64,000 bases of DNA from an uncultured Bacteroidales bacterium. Lineage in GTDB: Bacteria > Bacteroidota > Bacteroidia > Bacteroidales > Muribaculaceae. The stretch is from the NCBI GenBank assembly GCA_902768435.1, contig CACXLJ010000002.1, forward strand, positions 5,448 through 69,447, written 5' to 3'. How positions within the stretch are numbered: position 1 is the stretch's first letter; every line of letters starts with the position of its first letter. A program made the position numbers and the translations under genes. Of the stretch, positions 8,109 through 17,314 are shown piece after piece. The notes beneath the pieces are model-generated. The model saw only the letters and a list, made by a program, of their open reading frames with translations, was not told the DNA's origin and searched no databases.

Positions 8109-9020
8109 ATGAATTTGAAACAACGATGGCGTGAGTTTCGCGCCTGGCAACGGGAGCCCATCCGCTATGACGACGAGGGCCAAGTGCCCCGGCACTGCGT
8201 GAACTGCGGCAAGGAGTACACGGGCAACTACTGTCCGCGCTGCGGCCAGAAGGCTGGCGTGGGCCGCGTGAACTGGAGCACGGTGAAGAGCGGGGTGATG
8301 CTGATTTGGGGCATGGACTCGCGTTCGCTGCCCTACACGCTGCTGCAGCTGGTGCTGCGCCCGGGCTACCTGATTAGCGACTACATCAGCGGCAAGCGGC
8401 AGGTGTCGTTCCCGCCGGTGAAGATGCTGCTGCTGGTGGCCATCGCCTACGCGCTGCTCTACTCGCTGGCCGAATGGATGGCGGCGCCCGTGGCTGCAAA
8501 GCCGGTGAAGGACGGGGTGGACGAGCTGCTCATGGCCTATGTGCAATGGGTGGAGCACAATCCCGGGTGGGGCTTCATGACAATCACGATGTTCTATATA
8601 GTGCCCACCTGGCTGCTGTTCAGGCATGCGCCGCGCCATGCCCGGCACACGCTGCCCGAGGGGTTCTTCATACAGGTGTTCATGACCACGCTCATACTGA
8701 TTGTGTCGTGCGTGGGCATCTTTATCAGCGACCTGATTCTGTGGGCCGTGTTCATCTACTATGTGATTGCCTACAAGCAGCTGTTTGGCTACGGCTGGTG
8801 GGGCACGCTGTGGCGCATTGTGATGTGCCTGGTGATGGTGCTGGTCACGCTGGGCATTGTGCTGGATGTGGCCGAAATGATATTTGTGCCCCAACAGGTG
8901 ATGCACATCCAGGCGAAATTCCTGGCCGGATATGCCGTGATTGCGCTTGTGACCACAGGGCTGCTGTGGGGCAGCTACGCCATTAGCAGGTACACCGAGC
9001 GCAAAAGGCTGCAGAAATAG
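8109..9020 (+). CDS. DUF3667 zinc-ribbon membrane protein
   Basis: A 303-residue inner-membrane protein of unknown biochemical role, typical of Bacteroidota. The N-terminal zinc ribbon is visible as CVNCGKEYTGNYC followed by CGQ, giving four metal-binding cysteines. Next comes the family signature RPGYLISDYISGKRQVSFPPVK. Hydrophobic segments follow: one around the LLLVAIAYALLYSLAEW stretch, a cluster of three or four in the second half, and a last one before the basic C-terminus (SRYTERKRLQK). Base composition is GC-rich, unlike the island to the left. It appears to be a single-gene unit with its own promoter. A long open frame on the opposite strand is a composition artefact. Confidence 0.85.
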   Translation: MNLKQRWREFRAWQREPIRYDDEGQVPRHCVNCGKEYTGNYCPRCGQKAGVGRVNWSTVKSGVMLIWGMDSRSLPYTLLQLVLRPGYLISDYISGKRQVSFPPVKMLLLVAIAYALLYSLAEWMAAPVAAKPVKDGVDELLMAYVQWVEHNPGWGFMTITMFYIVPTWLLFRHAPRHARHTLPEGFFIQVFMTTLILIVSCVGIFISDLILWAVFIYYVIAYKQLFGYGWWGTLWRIVMCLVMVLVTLGIVLDVAEMIFVPQQVMHIQAKFLAGYAVIALVTTGLLWGSYAISRYTERKRLQK

Positions 9021-9072
9021 ATTTTGCGCGACTTTTAGGCGCGCGTGCAGTGGGATAATCAAAAATTATTGT

Positions 9073-9080
9073 TATTTTTG
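9073..9080 (+). promoter_or_regulatory. Predicted -7 box for S9 peptidase gene
   Basis: TATTTTTG fits TAnnTTTG and lies 59 bp upstream of the start codon. No clear -33 box. Confidence 0.45.
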
Positions 9081-9139
9081 CACATGTAATGTAACTAACC
9101 AGACTATAATACACTAATAATAACTATTTTTTTATACCT

Positions 9140-11323
9140 ATGAAATTAATCAAATTCTCGATCATGGCTGCATTACTTGCAATGACGGCTACAACGGCCT
9201 GCAACAAGGCTGGATCGGGTGGCAACAAGCCCGAAGTGAAAGTAGAAAACGGGGAGTTCACTCCCGAAATCCTAAACTCGTTTGGACGCGTGAGCGATGC
9301 CCAGCTGTCGCCCGACGGCAAAAAAATCCTGTACGGTGTGACCTACAACGACATTGAGAAGAACAAGGGCAACCGCGACCTGTGGGTGATGGACGTCGAC
9401 GGCAAGAACCCGCTGCAGATTACCAACACGCCCAACAGCGAGAACAACGCCGTGTGGATTGACGGCGGCAACAAGATTGCCTTCATGTATCGCGACGAGT
9501 CGAACGACGAGGCTGCACCCCAGCTGTGGGTGATGAACGCCGACGGCAGCAGCCGCAAGTGCGTGAGCAAGATGGAGAACGGCATCGAGGGCTTCGTGAT
9601 CTCGCCCGACGAGAAGAAGGTGGTGCTCATCAGCACCGTGCCCTATGGCATCAACACCGCCGAGGTGCACCCCGACCTGAAGGAGGCCAAGGCCCGCATC
9701 ATGGACGACCTGATGTATCGCCACTGGAACGAGTGGGTGACCGAGGTGCCCCACCCCTTTGTGGGCGACTTTGACTACAGCTCGGTTGAAAATGTGAAGG
9801 ATGTGCTCGAGGGAACCCAGTTTGAATCGCCCATGCGCCCCTGGGGCGGCGTGGAGCAGCTGGCCTGGACCCCCGACAGCAAGAAACTGGTGTATGTGTG
9901 CCGCAAGAAGACCGGCAAAGACTATGCCGTATCGACCAACAGCGACCTGTACCTCTATGATGTGGCTACCGCCAAGACCGAGAAGAACCTCACCGAGGGC
10001 ATGATGGGCTATGACAACAACCCCATCATCTCGAAGAGCGGCAAGCTGGCATGGCTCTCGATGGAGCACGACGGATATGAAGCCGACAAGAACCGCATAT
10101 TCATGATGGACATGGCCACCGGCGAGAAGAAGGACCTCACCGCCGACTGGGACTACAGCGTGGACGAAATCGCATGGTCGCCCGACGAGAAGTACATCTT
10201 CTTCATCTGCCCGTTCCAAGGCACAATGCCGCTGTTCCGCATGGAGGTGGCTACGCAGAAGATCGACACCATTGCTGCCGGTCAGTACGACTACACGGGC
10301 CTCACGCCCATCGATGCCAACACGGTGATTACCCTGCGTCACTCTTATCTGGAGCCTAACGAGGTGTTCATCGCCAAGAACGGCGAGAAAGAGGCCACCA
10401 AGCTCACCAGCGTGAACGACGAAATCCTGGCCAAGCTCAACAAGGTGACCTGCGAGAAGGTGATGGTGCCCACCACCGACGGCAAGCAGATGACCACCTG
10501 GGTGCTGTTCCCGCCCAACTTCGACAAGAGCAAGAAATATCCCGCCATCCTCTTCTGCGAGGGCGGTCCGCAGTCGCCCGTGAGCCAGTTCTGGAGCTAC
10601 CGCTGGAACCTGCGCATCATGGCCAGCAACGGCTACATCGTGATTGCGCCTAACCGTCGCGGCCTGCCGGGCTTCGGCACCGAGTGGAATGCCCAGATCA
10701 GCGGCGACTACGGCGGCCAGAACATGAAGGACTACATGAGCGCTGTGGACTACATGAAGAAGGAACCCTATGTCGATGGCGAACACATCGGCGCTGTGGG
10801 TGCCAGCTACGGCGGCTACTCGGTCTATTGGCTGGCCGGTAACCACCAGAAGCGCTTCGCTGCCTTCATTGCTCACGCAGGCATCTTCAACATCATGGCC
10901 CAGTACCTCGAGACCGAGGAGATGTGGTTCGTGAACTGGGATCTGGGCGGCGCATTCTGGGACAAGAGCAACGCCGTGGCCCAGAAGTCGTATGCCGTGG
11001 CCAACCCTGCCAACTATGTGCAGAACTGGGATACCCCCATCATGGTGGTGACTGGCGAGAACGACTTCCGCATCAGCTACACCCAGACGATGATGGCATT
11101 CAACGCCGCCAAGCTGCGCGGCCTGCCCGCACGCATGGTGCTCTTCCCCGAAGAAGACCACTGGGTGCAGCGCCCGCAGAACTCAATACTGTGGCAGCGT
11201 GAATTCTTCGGCTGGCTCGAGCAGTGGCTCAAACCCGAAACCGAGGCCTACAAAAAGGCCCACGCAGCCCTCGAAGCCAAGGAACAGCCTGCCGAACAGC
11301 CCGCTCAGCCCAATGCAAAATAA
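9140..11323 (+). CDS. S9 family prolyl oligopeptidase / dipeptidyl aminopeptidase, lipoprotein
   Basis: A 727-residue serine peptidase that probably removes short peptides from oligopeptides in the periplasm or at the cell surface. The N-terminus is a lipoprotein signal (MKLIKFSIMAALLAMTATTAC) with lipidation expected at Cys21. Residues ~40-400 form a TolB/PD40-type beta-propeller with repeats such as LSPDGKKILYGV and WTPDSKKLVYV. The C-terminal alpha/beta-hydrolase domain holds the triad: Ser556 in GASYGGYS, Asp642 in GENDFRIS and His674 in EEDHW. The length is normal for S9C-like enzymes. The C-terminal tail is rich in Ala, Gln, Pro and Glu. The family is certain; the peptide preference is not. 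Confidence 0.93.
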   Translation: MKLIKFSIMAALLAMTATTACNKAGSGGNKPEVKVENGEFTPEILNSFGRVSDAQLSPDGKKILYGVTYNDIEKNKGNRDLWVMDVDGKNPLQITNTPNSENNAVWIDGGNKIAFMYRDESNDEAAPQLWVMNADGSSRKCVSKMENGIEGFVISPDEKKVVLISTVPYGINTAEVHPDLKEAKARIMDDLMYRHWNEWVTEVPHPFVGDFDYSSVENVKDVLEGTQFESPMRPWGGVEQLAWTPDSKKLVYVCRKKTGKDYAVSTNSDLYLYDVATAKTEKNLTEGMMGYDNNPIISKSGKLAWLSMEHDGYEADKNRIFMMDMATGEKKDLTADWDYSVDEIAWSPDEKYIFFICPFQGTMPLFRMEVATQKIDTIAAGQYDYTGLTPIDANTVITLRHSYLEPNEVFIAKNGEKEATKLTSVNDEILAKLNKVTCEKVMVPTTDGKQMTTWVLFPPNFDKSKKYPAILFCEGGPQSPVSQFWSYRWNLRIMASNGYIVIAPNRRGLPGFGTEWNAQISGDYGGQNMKDYMSAVDYMKKEPYVDGEHIGAVGASYGGYSVYWLAGNHQKRFAAFIAHAGIFNIMAQYLETEEMWFVNWDLGGAFWDKSNAVAQKSYAVANPANYVQNWDTPIMVVTGENDFRISYTQTMMAFNAAKLRGLPARMVLFPEEDHWVQRPQNSILWQREFFGWLEQWLKPETEAYKKAHAALEAKEQPAEQPAQPNAK

Positions 11324-11402
11324 ACCTTTTGGCCTGTAGTGAGTCTAAAGGAAAGCAACAACAATCTACATGAAGTTTAACTATAATTATTTTTAAAGAA
11401 CG

Positions 11403-11834
11403 ATGAAGTACTTAAAGACAATTCTTCTGGTGGCTGCTATGGTTACTATGAGTTTCAATGCCAAGGCCGACCACGACCAAGTGATTACTTTCAATCAACT
11501 GCCGGCAACTGCCCAGACTCTGCTCAAGCAGCACTTTGCCGATAAAGTGCCCCTGATTGTGACTATGGACTGGGACGACTACACCATCATGTATGAAACC
11601 GGTGAGAAAGTGGAATTTGACAAGCAAGGTAACTGGAAAGAGTTCGACTGCCGCTCGTCGAAGGTGCCCACGGCTCTGATTCCCGAACAAATCAAGGCCC
11701 ATGTGCGCGCCACATTCCCCGGCACCACAATCATCGACCTGGACCGCAACCGTCGTGGCTATGAAGTGAAACTGAACAACGGTCTGGAACTTGAATATAA
11801 CCGCAACTTCCAGGTGGTTGACATCGACGACTAA
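11403..11834 (+). CDS. PepSY-like periplasmic protein
   Basis: A 143-residue secreted protein with signal peptide MKYLKTILLVAAMVTMSFNAKA. The mature part contains the PepSY-like pattern of Bacteroidota (DUF2874 type): two repeats in which LPATAQTLLKQHF or IPEQIKAHVRATFP leads into an acidic/aromatic strand (TMDWDDYTIMYETGEKVEFD; LDRNRRGYEVKLNNGLELEY). Proteins of this class are often induced by envelope stress or two-component systems, but the biochemical role is unknown. The next gene is a paralogue, separated by 76 bp that contain a strong hairpin. Confidence 0.8.
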   Translation: MKYLKTILLVAAMVTMSFNAKADHDQVITFNQLPATAQTLLKQHFADKVPLIVTMDWDDYTIMYETGEKVEFDKQGNWKEFDCRSSKVPTALIPEQIKAHVRATFPGTTIIDLDRNRRGYEVKLNNGLELEYNRNFQVVDIDD

Positions 11835-11856
11835 TCATTTAATCAATTAAAAAAAC

Positions 11857-11889
11857 AAGGAGGCAACCAGCTAATTGGCTTGCCTCCTT
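11857..11889. other. Strong hairpin between the two PepSY-like genes
   Basis: A perfect 10-bp inverted repeat (AAGGAGGCAA / TTGCCTCCTT) with a loop that is itself partly self-complementary (CCA..TGG). The A-tract is on its 5' side (AAAAAAC), so only the minus-strand transcript would end in a T-tail. For the plus-strand genes it is better viewed as an RNA-processing or attenuation structure than a classic terminator. Confidence 0.6.
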
Positions 11890-11910
11890 AGCATTAAATA
11901 AGGTAATATT

Positions 11911-12453
11911 ATGAAATTATTCAATAAACTGTCGGTCGTGGCCCTCGTTGCAGTGGCCATGATCTCGTGCAAAGACAACGCCAACAACGCCAACAACGCC
12001 GTTCCGGCACAACAGCAGGCCCCTGCACAGCAGGTATCGGCCCCCGCGCAGCAGGCATCGGCACAACAGCAAACCGCAGCACAGACAGCAGCTCAAAATG
12101 TGCAGCTGCCAGAACCCATCAACGCCTTCCTCAAGCAGTACTTCCCCAACGCCACCGTGGCGTTTGTCGAGACCGATCCCGGCTATGGCAGCGTGGAGTA
12201 TGATGTGACCCTGAGCGACGGCACCGAAATCGACTTTGACCACGCCAACCAGTGGGACAACATCGACGGCCACATGAATCCTGTGCCTGCAGCACTCGTG
12301 CCGCCCGCAATAGCCAGCTATGTGAAAACCAACTGCCAGGGTGCAGCCATTACCAAGCTCGACCGCGAGCGCGCAGGTTATGATGTGGAACTGGCCAACG
12401 GCATGGAGCTGAGGTTCGACGCCAACGGCCGCTTCGTCGGCTACGACGACTAA
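11911..12453 (+). CDS. PepSY-like lipoprotein, paralogue of upstream gene
   Basis: A 180-residue predicted lipoprotein: the signal MKLFNKLSVVALVAVAMISC ends at lipobox Cys20. A low-complexity linker rich in Gln, Ala and Pro (residues ~28-65) leads to two PepSY-like repeats (LPEPINAFLKQYFPNATVAF and VPPAIASYVKTNCQGAAITK, each followed by an acidic strand). The C-terminal phrase AGYDVELANGMELRFDANG parallels the end of the preceding protein, so the pair arose by tandem duplication. The long Q/A/P linker probably spans from the membrane to the folded domain. Function unknown. Confidence 0.78.
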   Translation: MKLFNKLSVVALVAVAMISCKDNANNANNAVPAQQQAPAQQVSAPAQQASAQQQTAAQTAAQNVQLPEPINAFLKQYFPNATVAFVETDPGYGSVEYDVTLSDGTEIDFDHANQWDNIDGHMNPVPAALVPPAIASYVKTNCQGAAITKLDRERAGYDVELANGMELRFDANGRFVGYDD

Positions 12454-12462
12454 GCAAGCAGC

Positions 12463-12589
12463 TAGCAGATAGCCGTTAGCAAATAGCAACTAGCAACTAG
12501 CCTCTAGCCTCTAGCAAATAGCAACTAGCCTCTAGCCGTTAGCTATAAGCAACTAGCCCTGTAGCAGTTAGCAGCTAGCAGCTAGCCTC
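12463..12589. repeat. TAGCnnn heptad array, ~18 units
   Basis: TAGC repeats at 7-bp spacing from 12463, with one decayed unit (AAGCAAC at 12547) and one extra base before 12562. It starts 9 bp after the stop codon of the lipoprotein gene and ends 41 bp before the broken threonine aldolase. Same family as the arrays near 7.6 and 7.9 kb. Confidence 0.9.
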
Positions 12590-12629
12590 TTTGCATCAAT
12601 CAATACAAAGACTACATATTTATAGAGCG

Positions 12630-13635
12630 ATGATAAAATTTCAATGTGACTACATGGAAGGCGCGCATCCCGAGATTATGCGCCGCCGACGGCTACGGCC
12701 TGGACCACTATAGCGCACACGCCATGCAACTCATTCGCGAGGCATGCCAGTGCCCCAAGGCCGAGGTGCGGTTACTCGTGGGCGGCACGCAGACCAATGC
12801 CGTGGTCATCGACAGCATGCTGCGCTTCAACGAGGGCATCATTGCGCCCCAGACGGGCCACATCAATGTGCACGAGGCCGGCGCCATCGAGACCTGCGGC
12901 CATAAGGTGATTCCCGCCAAGGCCGTGCTGGGCAAGATTGACCTCGATGCCCTTGAGACCTATCTCGAGACCTTCACCGAAGAGTTGAATGCCGTGGGTT
13001 GGGAACACTATGTGGTGCCCCGCGCCATCTATGTGTCGATGTCGACCGAACTGGGCACGCTCTACTCCCTGGCCGAACTCACCCGCCTGCGCGACCTGTG
13101 CGACCGCTTCAACCTCTACCTCTATATCGACGGTGCACGCCTGGGCTATGCCCTCGCAGCACCTGCCTGCGATGTGACCCTGCCCGATGTGGCACGCCTT
13201 GCCGATGTGTTCTACATTGGCGGCACCAAGGTGGGCGCCCTCTTTGGCGAAGCCGTCGTCGTCACCAATCCCGCCATCCAGGTCACCCGCGGACACATCA
13301 AGGGCCGCGGCGCCATGCTCGCCAAGGGCTGGCTGCTGGGCATCCAGTTCGAGACCCTGTTCACCGACGGGCTCTACTTCAAGATTGCCCGCAATGCCGT
13401 GGAGCAGGCACTCAAACTGCGCGATGTGCTCATCGAGAAAGGCTACGAGATCTACCTCGACTCGCCCACCAACCAGCAATTTGTGGTGATGCCCACCGAG
13501 CGTCTCGCCACGCTTGCCGAGCAAGTGGGCTACGATGTGATTGTCACTCTCGATGCCCACAACACAGTCATACGCTTCTGCACCAGCTGGGCCACCACCG
13601 ACGCCCAACTCGCCCACCTCATCTCCTGCCTCTAA
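12630..13635 (+). pseudogene. Threonine aldolase / beta-eliminating lyase family, frameshifted near N-terminus
   Basis: A PLP-dependent fold-type I enzyme of the low-specificity threonine aldolase family. The natural start is ATG 12630, reading MIKFQCDYMEGAHPEIMRR, the usual beginning of Bacteroidota homologues. The match then jumps to another frame at about 12686: DGYGLDHYSAHAMQLIREAC continues to the end, including the PLP-lysine region YIGGTKVGALFGE. Homologues have roughly ten residues (an RL..TN.. segment) between these blocks, so about 30 bp, not a multiple of three, seem to be missing at GCCGCC. Translation from the ATG at 12646 would give a 329-residue product with a wrong N-terminus. 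A sequencing or assembly error is possible, but it would have to remove a whole segment. Confidence 0.75.
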
Positions 13636-13644
13636 TCCACCGAG

Positions 13645-15855
13645 TTACTTGGTGCGGCTGATGCCACCTTGCACATCATCGTTCTCGATGGTGGTATCAG
13701 TCTTCTTGACCTTGTTCTTGAGAGAACCGAAACGAAACGAGACAGTTAGTTGGTACGAACGATTGTTTTGAGTATTAATATAGTCGGCCTTACCTACCAC
13801 ATCGCCTTGCGTGGTGCAAGTCGTGTAGTTTAGCTGCTTATTAAAAGGCGCTGTTGCACTCAGTCGCACCGTGAGGCGGTCATCCTTCAGGAAAGAACGC
13901 TGCAGACTGAAACCATATCGGAAATATGGCCCGGCATAAGTATAGATGTCATCACTTGAGTGACCTATCATGCCAAAGGTATAGGCAGTTGCCTTGAGTC
14001 GCCAGGGTAACTTTTGTGACAGGTTACAGTAGTAATAGAAGCAATTACAGTCCTGGACCAATCCCTGTTCAGAAGAAATGAAATGATTGTGCGAGAAATT
14101 GAGATTTGCAACCAGTGTGGTGCTGTCGAACGGCTTCCACTGGACATAACCTTCAATTTGCCACCGGTTCTGTCGTATAACATTTCCAAAAGTCTGGTAG
14201 CGAACATCGCCCTTGGCATAAACAATCTTTCCAATAGCATTGTTGACCCTGAGATACTGAGGCCAGATTTGAACGGTGAGACGCTGCCCTGTGTACATAT
14301 AGGGCAAACCTATCGACTGACTTCGCACACTTCCCAAACGAGCATTGCCAAACTGTTCAGCAGCAGGAAAACTATGGACTGCAGGATTCAGATAAATGAT
14401 ACCAGGGCGGTTTATGCTGGTTGTATAGACCAGCTTTAACGACTGACGCTCATCAATCTGATACTTCAAGCTGGCTTGGGGCACCCAATCGTTCAGATGC
14501 TTGTCAAAGTCTGCACTCTTGCCATCGCGATAATGACCTTTCATGTAACTATACTCGTAGCGCACCCCAGCACGGGCACTCCAGTTTTCATGGCTCCACA
14601 TATAGTCGGCATAAAGAGCAGCAATGCGCATGGTGTGGCTGAAATCATCACTAGTGGTGGTGTGAGTATCGTCATAGAATTCCTGTGAACTCACACTGCT
14701 GTTGATACGGTCAATATATTTAGCACCCACTTCCAGTTTATGACCTTCCCACAAGGGACGCACATAGTCGAACTGGAAAGTGTGCTCAGTGAAACGCTCT
14801 CGCCCATTCTCCAAAAAGCCCGTATAGTTATAAGCGAAGTCTTGCGTGTTGGTGTAGTTGGTCTCTTGCTCGGTGTGCTGCCGTGTGAGAGCGAGCATAT
14901 ACGACAGTGTGAACTTTTCGCCCCTGCGACGCATCTTGTGTTCATAGTCCAGTCTACCGTTCCAGGAGTGGTGACTGTAGCTGGGCATCCAGAAGTGTTC
15001 GTCATATCGCGATAGACAGTTGTCATCAGGGCCTATCATCGAAATGGTGCCACCTCCTTGAACATCCACACTGTAGAAATAACCTCCGAACGATGCCGAC
15101 AGCAGATTGAGCGAGTCAATGTCGTAACTGGCGTTAATATCAGCATAATGCACATGACCCGGATTCTCAGTACGGCTTCTAACCATCTGCGTATTCCCCG
15201 TATTCACAAATGTGCGCTCAGCACTTACATCATTCCTTGTGGCACGTTTCGACATATAATTACTACCATAGTCAAAACTGATGATGAATTTACCGAACTG
15301 TGCTGCCAGGTAGGTGCTGAGCGACGGATAATTCAAGGTGCTGTACGATGCACTCACCGATCCTGTGATGCCCTGCATGCGCTTGGTATCCATCATCACA
15401 ATGTTCAAGATGGCATTTACACCTTCTGCATCCTCACGCGCTCCCGGATCGGTGATTACCTCTATTCGCTTAATCGACGAGGCGGGCATGGCTTTCAATA
15501 TATCCTTGGCATTTTTAGTTAAACTCGGGTCAAGATGACCATTCTTGTAGATTTTAAAATTCTTGTTGCCCTTGACAAGAATATTGTCCTCGCCATCGAC
15601 GGTTACCATTGGCACCTTTCGGAGCATATCTATCACTGTCTGGGACTTAGAGTCGTCATCAGCCTGCACATCATAGGTTGTGCGGTCAATCTCTTGCTTC
15701 ACGAGCTGTTGTTGTGCTTTTACGGTTACACCATCGAGCAAAAGGTTCCATGCCGTTGTATCAGTTAGTTCGATGGTTGTGGTATCAACTGGTTCCTGGG
15801 CATTCCCTACAAGCGAAATTATAGCCGCTATTGTTGCTGTGAAAGTCTTTTTCAT
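13645..15855 (-). CDS. TonB-dependent receptor-like outer-membrane barrel protein
   Basis: A 736-residue outer-membrane protein with signal peptide MKKTFTATIAAIISLVGNAQ. A plug-like domain follows (YDVQADDDSKSQTVIDMLRKVPMVTVDGEDNILVKGN and IKRIEVITDPGAREDAEGV), then a beta-barrel of alternating aromatic strands to the C-terminus. This is the pattern of the Bacteroidota outer-membrane beta-barrel family related to TonB receptors. It lacks the usual N-terminal carboxypeptidase-regulatory-like domain and I see no TonB box, so energy coupling is uncertain. No SusD partner is adjacent. It is divergent from an ECF sigma operon 230 bp away, which could regulate it. Its stop is 9 bp from the stop of the convergent threonine aldolase remnant. 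Confidence 0.85.
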   Translation of the reverse strand: MKKTFTATIAAIISLVGNAQEPVDTTTIELTDTTAWNLLLDGVTVKAQQQLVKQEIDRTTYDVQADDDSKSQTVIDMLRKVPMVTVDGEDNILVKGNKNFKIYKNGHLDPSLTKNAKDILKAMPASSIKRIEVITDPGAREDAEGVNAILNIVMMDTKRMQGITGSVSASYSTLNYPSLSTYLAAQFGKFIISFDYGSNYMSKRATRNDVSAERTFVNTGNTQMVRSRTENPGHVHYADINASYDIDSLNLLSASFGGYFYSVDVQGGGTISMIGPDDNCLSRYDEHFWMPSYSHHSWNGRLDYEHKMRRRGEKFTLSYMLALTRQHTEQETNYTNTQDFAYNYTGFLENGRERFTEHTFQFDYVRPLWEGHKLEVGAKYIDRINSSVSSQEFYDDTHTTTSDDFSHTMRIAALYADYMWSHENWSARAGVRYEYSYMKGHYRDGKSADFDKHLNDWVPQASLKYQIDERQSLKLVYTTSINRPGIIYLNPAVHSFPAAEQFGNARLGSVRSQSIGLPYMYTGQRLTVQIWPQYLRVNNAIGKIVYAKGDVRYQTFGNVIRQNRWQIEGYVQWKPFDSTTLVANLNFSHNHFISSEQGLVQDCNCFYYYCNLSQKLPWRLKATAYTFGMIGHSSDDIYTYAGPYFRYGFSLQRSFLKDDRLTVRLSATAPFNKQLNYTTCTTQGDVVGKADYINTQNNRSYQLTVSFRFGSLKNKVKKTDTTIENDDVQGGISRTK

Positions 15856-16086
15856 GTTCTGCGTTTTTTATTGAAGACGAACAATGCCAGAAATCGTGGC
15901 AATCATTATCTAATTTTAACATTCGGCGCATGAACAGGTAAAGGAGGGGGTGTTTTGTATAACACCGCCACATTTTTATAAAAAAGGTTAAAGGGTGGCA
16001 ACAAAAAACGGCGCTGTTCGTCTTTATGATAAACAGCGCTTGCCTTATTGCACCCCAGCGTGATGGGCAGGCGGCAAAAAGTGACG

Positions 16087-16578
16087 ATGACTGAAGCGAC
16101 ATTCAAACACATAGCACCCAATTTGCGAGAAAAAGCCCGCACCACAGCCTTGTCATTCGGGGTTGATGAGTCACAGGCCGAAGACCTGGCGCAAGATGTG
16201 ATGCTCAAATTGTGGATGATGCGCGAAAACCTTGACCGCTACCGGTCACTCGACAGTCTTGTGATAGTGATGGCACGGCATCTTGCCACCGACAACCGAC
16301 GCAGAAAACGGTTTGCTTCGCTCAATATCGAAGCCTATGGGATTCCCAACTCCTCATCACCGCTTGAACAACTCGAGGAAATCGAGAATGACCAATGGCT
16401 GACGCAGCGCCTAAAGACACTACCCTCGCGACAGCACACTGTGCTGATGATGCGTCAGGTAGAACACCGAACCTATCAAGAGATTGCCAGCTTGCTGGGC
16501 ATCGCCGAGACATCGGCCCGGTCGCTCATAGCAAGAGCCCGCAAATCGTTATTTGAAGAATACAAGAAAAGAATGTGA
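16087..16578 (+). CDS. ECF-type RNA polymerase sigma factor
   Basis: A 163-residue sigma-70 family factor of extracytoplasmic-function type. Region 2 is seen as AEDLAQDVMLKLWMM and ARHLATDNRRRKRF. Region 4 is a helix-turn-helix: RTYQEIASLLGIAETSARSLIARARKSLFE. I choose the ATG at 16087 (MTEATFKH) because it fits the family N-terminus and follows an A-rich stretch; an in-frame ATG at 16063 would add eight residues. It is followed after 7 bp by a membrane protein that is likely its anti-sigma partner, then by a secreted protein. Such three-gene units are common in Bacteroidota. Confidence 0.88.
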   Translation: MTEATFKHIAPNLREKARTTALSFGVDESQAEDLAQDVMLKLWMMRENLDRYRSLDSLVIVMARHLATDNRRRKRFASLNIEAYGIPNSSSPLEQLEEIENDQWLTQRLKTLPSRQHTVLMMRQVEHRTYQEIASLLGIAETSARSLIARARKSLFEEYKKRM

Positions 16579-16585
16579 GAAAAGG

Positions 16586-17284
16586 ATGGAAACAACTCAT
16601 GCACACATCAGCCAGCTCATCGAGCGCTTTATGGAGGGGCAAAGCACGCTTGCCGAAGAGCAAGAACTTGCCCAATACTTCGCCACGCACGAGGTGAGTG
16701 ACGAATGGAAGCCGCTGAAGGACATGTTTGCCTACTTCGATGCCGGCATGCCCATTGAGGAGCCAGGTGCCAGCGTCAAGGTCCCTATAACGAAACACCA
16801 CTGGTGGTGGCGCGCAGCGGCAGCAGCGGCAGTTTTGCTTGTCGGGGCAATCACGGTCTTCTACATCCTCGACGGTCAGCCCTCGGTCCAGAAGGCACCG
16901 CAATATGCCAGTAACTCTCCTAAAAGCAACCCCGCGCAGAACACTGATACTACGAGGACGCCCCTACCCCATGCGGAACCAGTCAAGGAACTCGTAGCTG
17001 AGCACAAAGCCACCAAGCAAGTAAACCAAGGGCAACTCGCCAAGCCTAAAACCCCATCGCACGACGATGCACAACGCAAGCAAGACAGCATTGAGATCAC
17101 GCGCAAGCAAGGTGAAATGGAACTTGCCCAGCAAGAATTGCTGGCCGACCGCATCATCATGGAACAGGAACGGGAGCAGATGCGACGGGAGCAGATGGAA
17201 ACACGCGCACGGCTTGTATCGACGCGCGAAGCGATGAACTATTACAACAACCAGCCACAAGCCACTATGGTGGTATTCAAATAA
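16586..17284 (+). CDS. Putative anti-sigma factor, single-pass membrane protein
   Basis: A 232-residue protein without a recognised catalytic domain. The N-terminal cytoplasmic part has a helical region, SQLIERFMEGQSTLAEEQELAQYFATHEVSDEW, like the N-terminal helices of anti-sigma and FecR-type regulators. A transmembrane segment follows (WWWRAAAAAAVLLVGAITVFYIL, about residues 72-94). The rest is a Lys/Gln/Glu-rich coiled-coil-like periplasmic tail. The start at 16586 is preceded by GAGAAAAGG, a good ribosome-binding site; an upstream in-frame start would overlap the sigma gene. Operon position makes an anti-sigma role likely, but the sequence alone does not prove it. Confidence 0.65.
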   Translation: METTHAHISQLIERFMEGQSTLAEEQELAQYFATHEVSDEWKPLKDMFAYFDAGMPIEEPGASVKVPITKHHWWWRAAAAAAVLLVGAITVFYILDGQPSVQKAPQYASNSPKSNPAQNTDTTRTPLPHAEPVKELVAEHKATKQVNQGQLAKPKTPSHDDAQRKQDSIEITRKQGEMELAQQELLADRIIMEQEREQMRREQMETRARLVSTREAMNYYNNQPQATMVVFK

Positions 17285-17314
17285 ACATCAAGAAATAACT
17301 AAACACAAACTGAT

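Noticed and set aside
8097..9062. 321-residue open frame antisense to the DUF3667 gene
   Set aside because: Extreme His/Gln content and no domain; the plus-strand frame has a zinc ribbon and membrane helices.
9272..11161. 629-residue open frame antisense to the S9 peptidase gene
   Set aside because: It is His/Val/Leu-biased, has no motif, and is explained by the G/C third positions of the true gene on the plus strand, which has an intact catalytic triad.
12646..13635. Intact 329-residue threonine aldolase from ATG 12646
   Set aside because: Its first ~14 residues do not fit the family, whereas the correct N-terminus is found in another frame starting at 12630.
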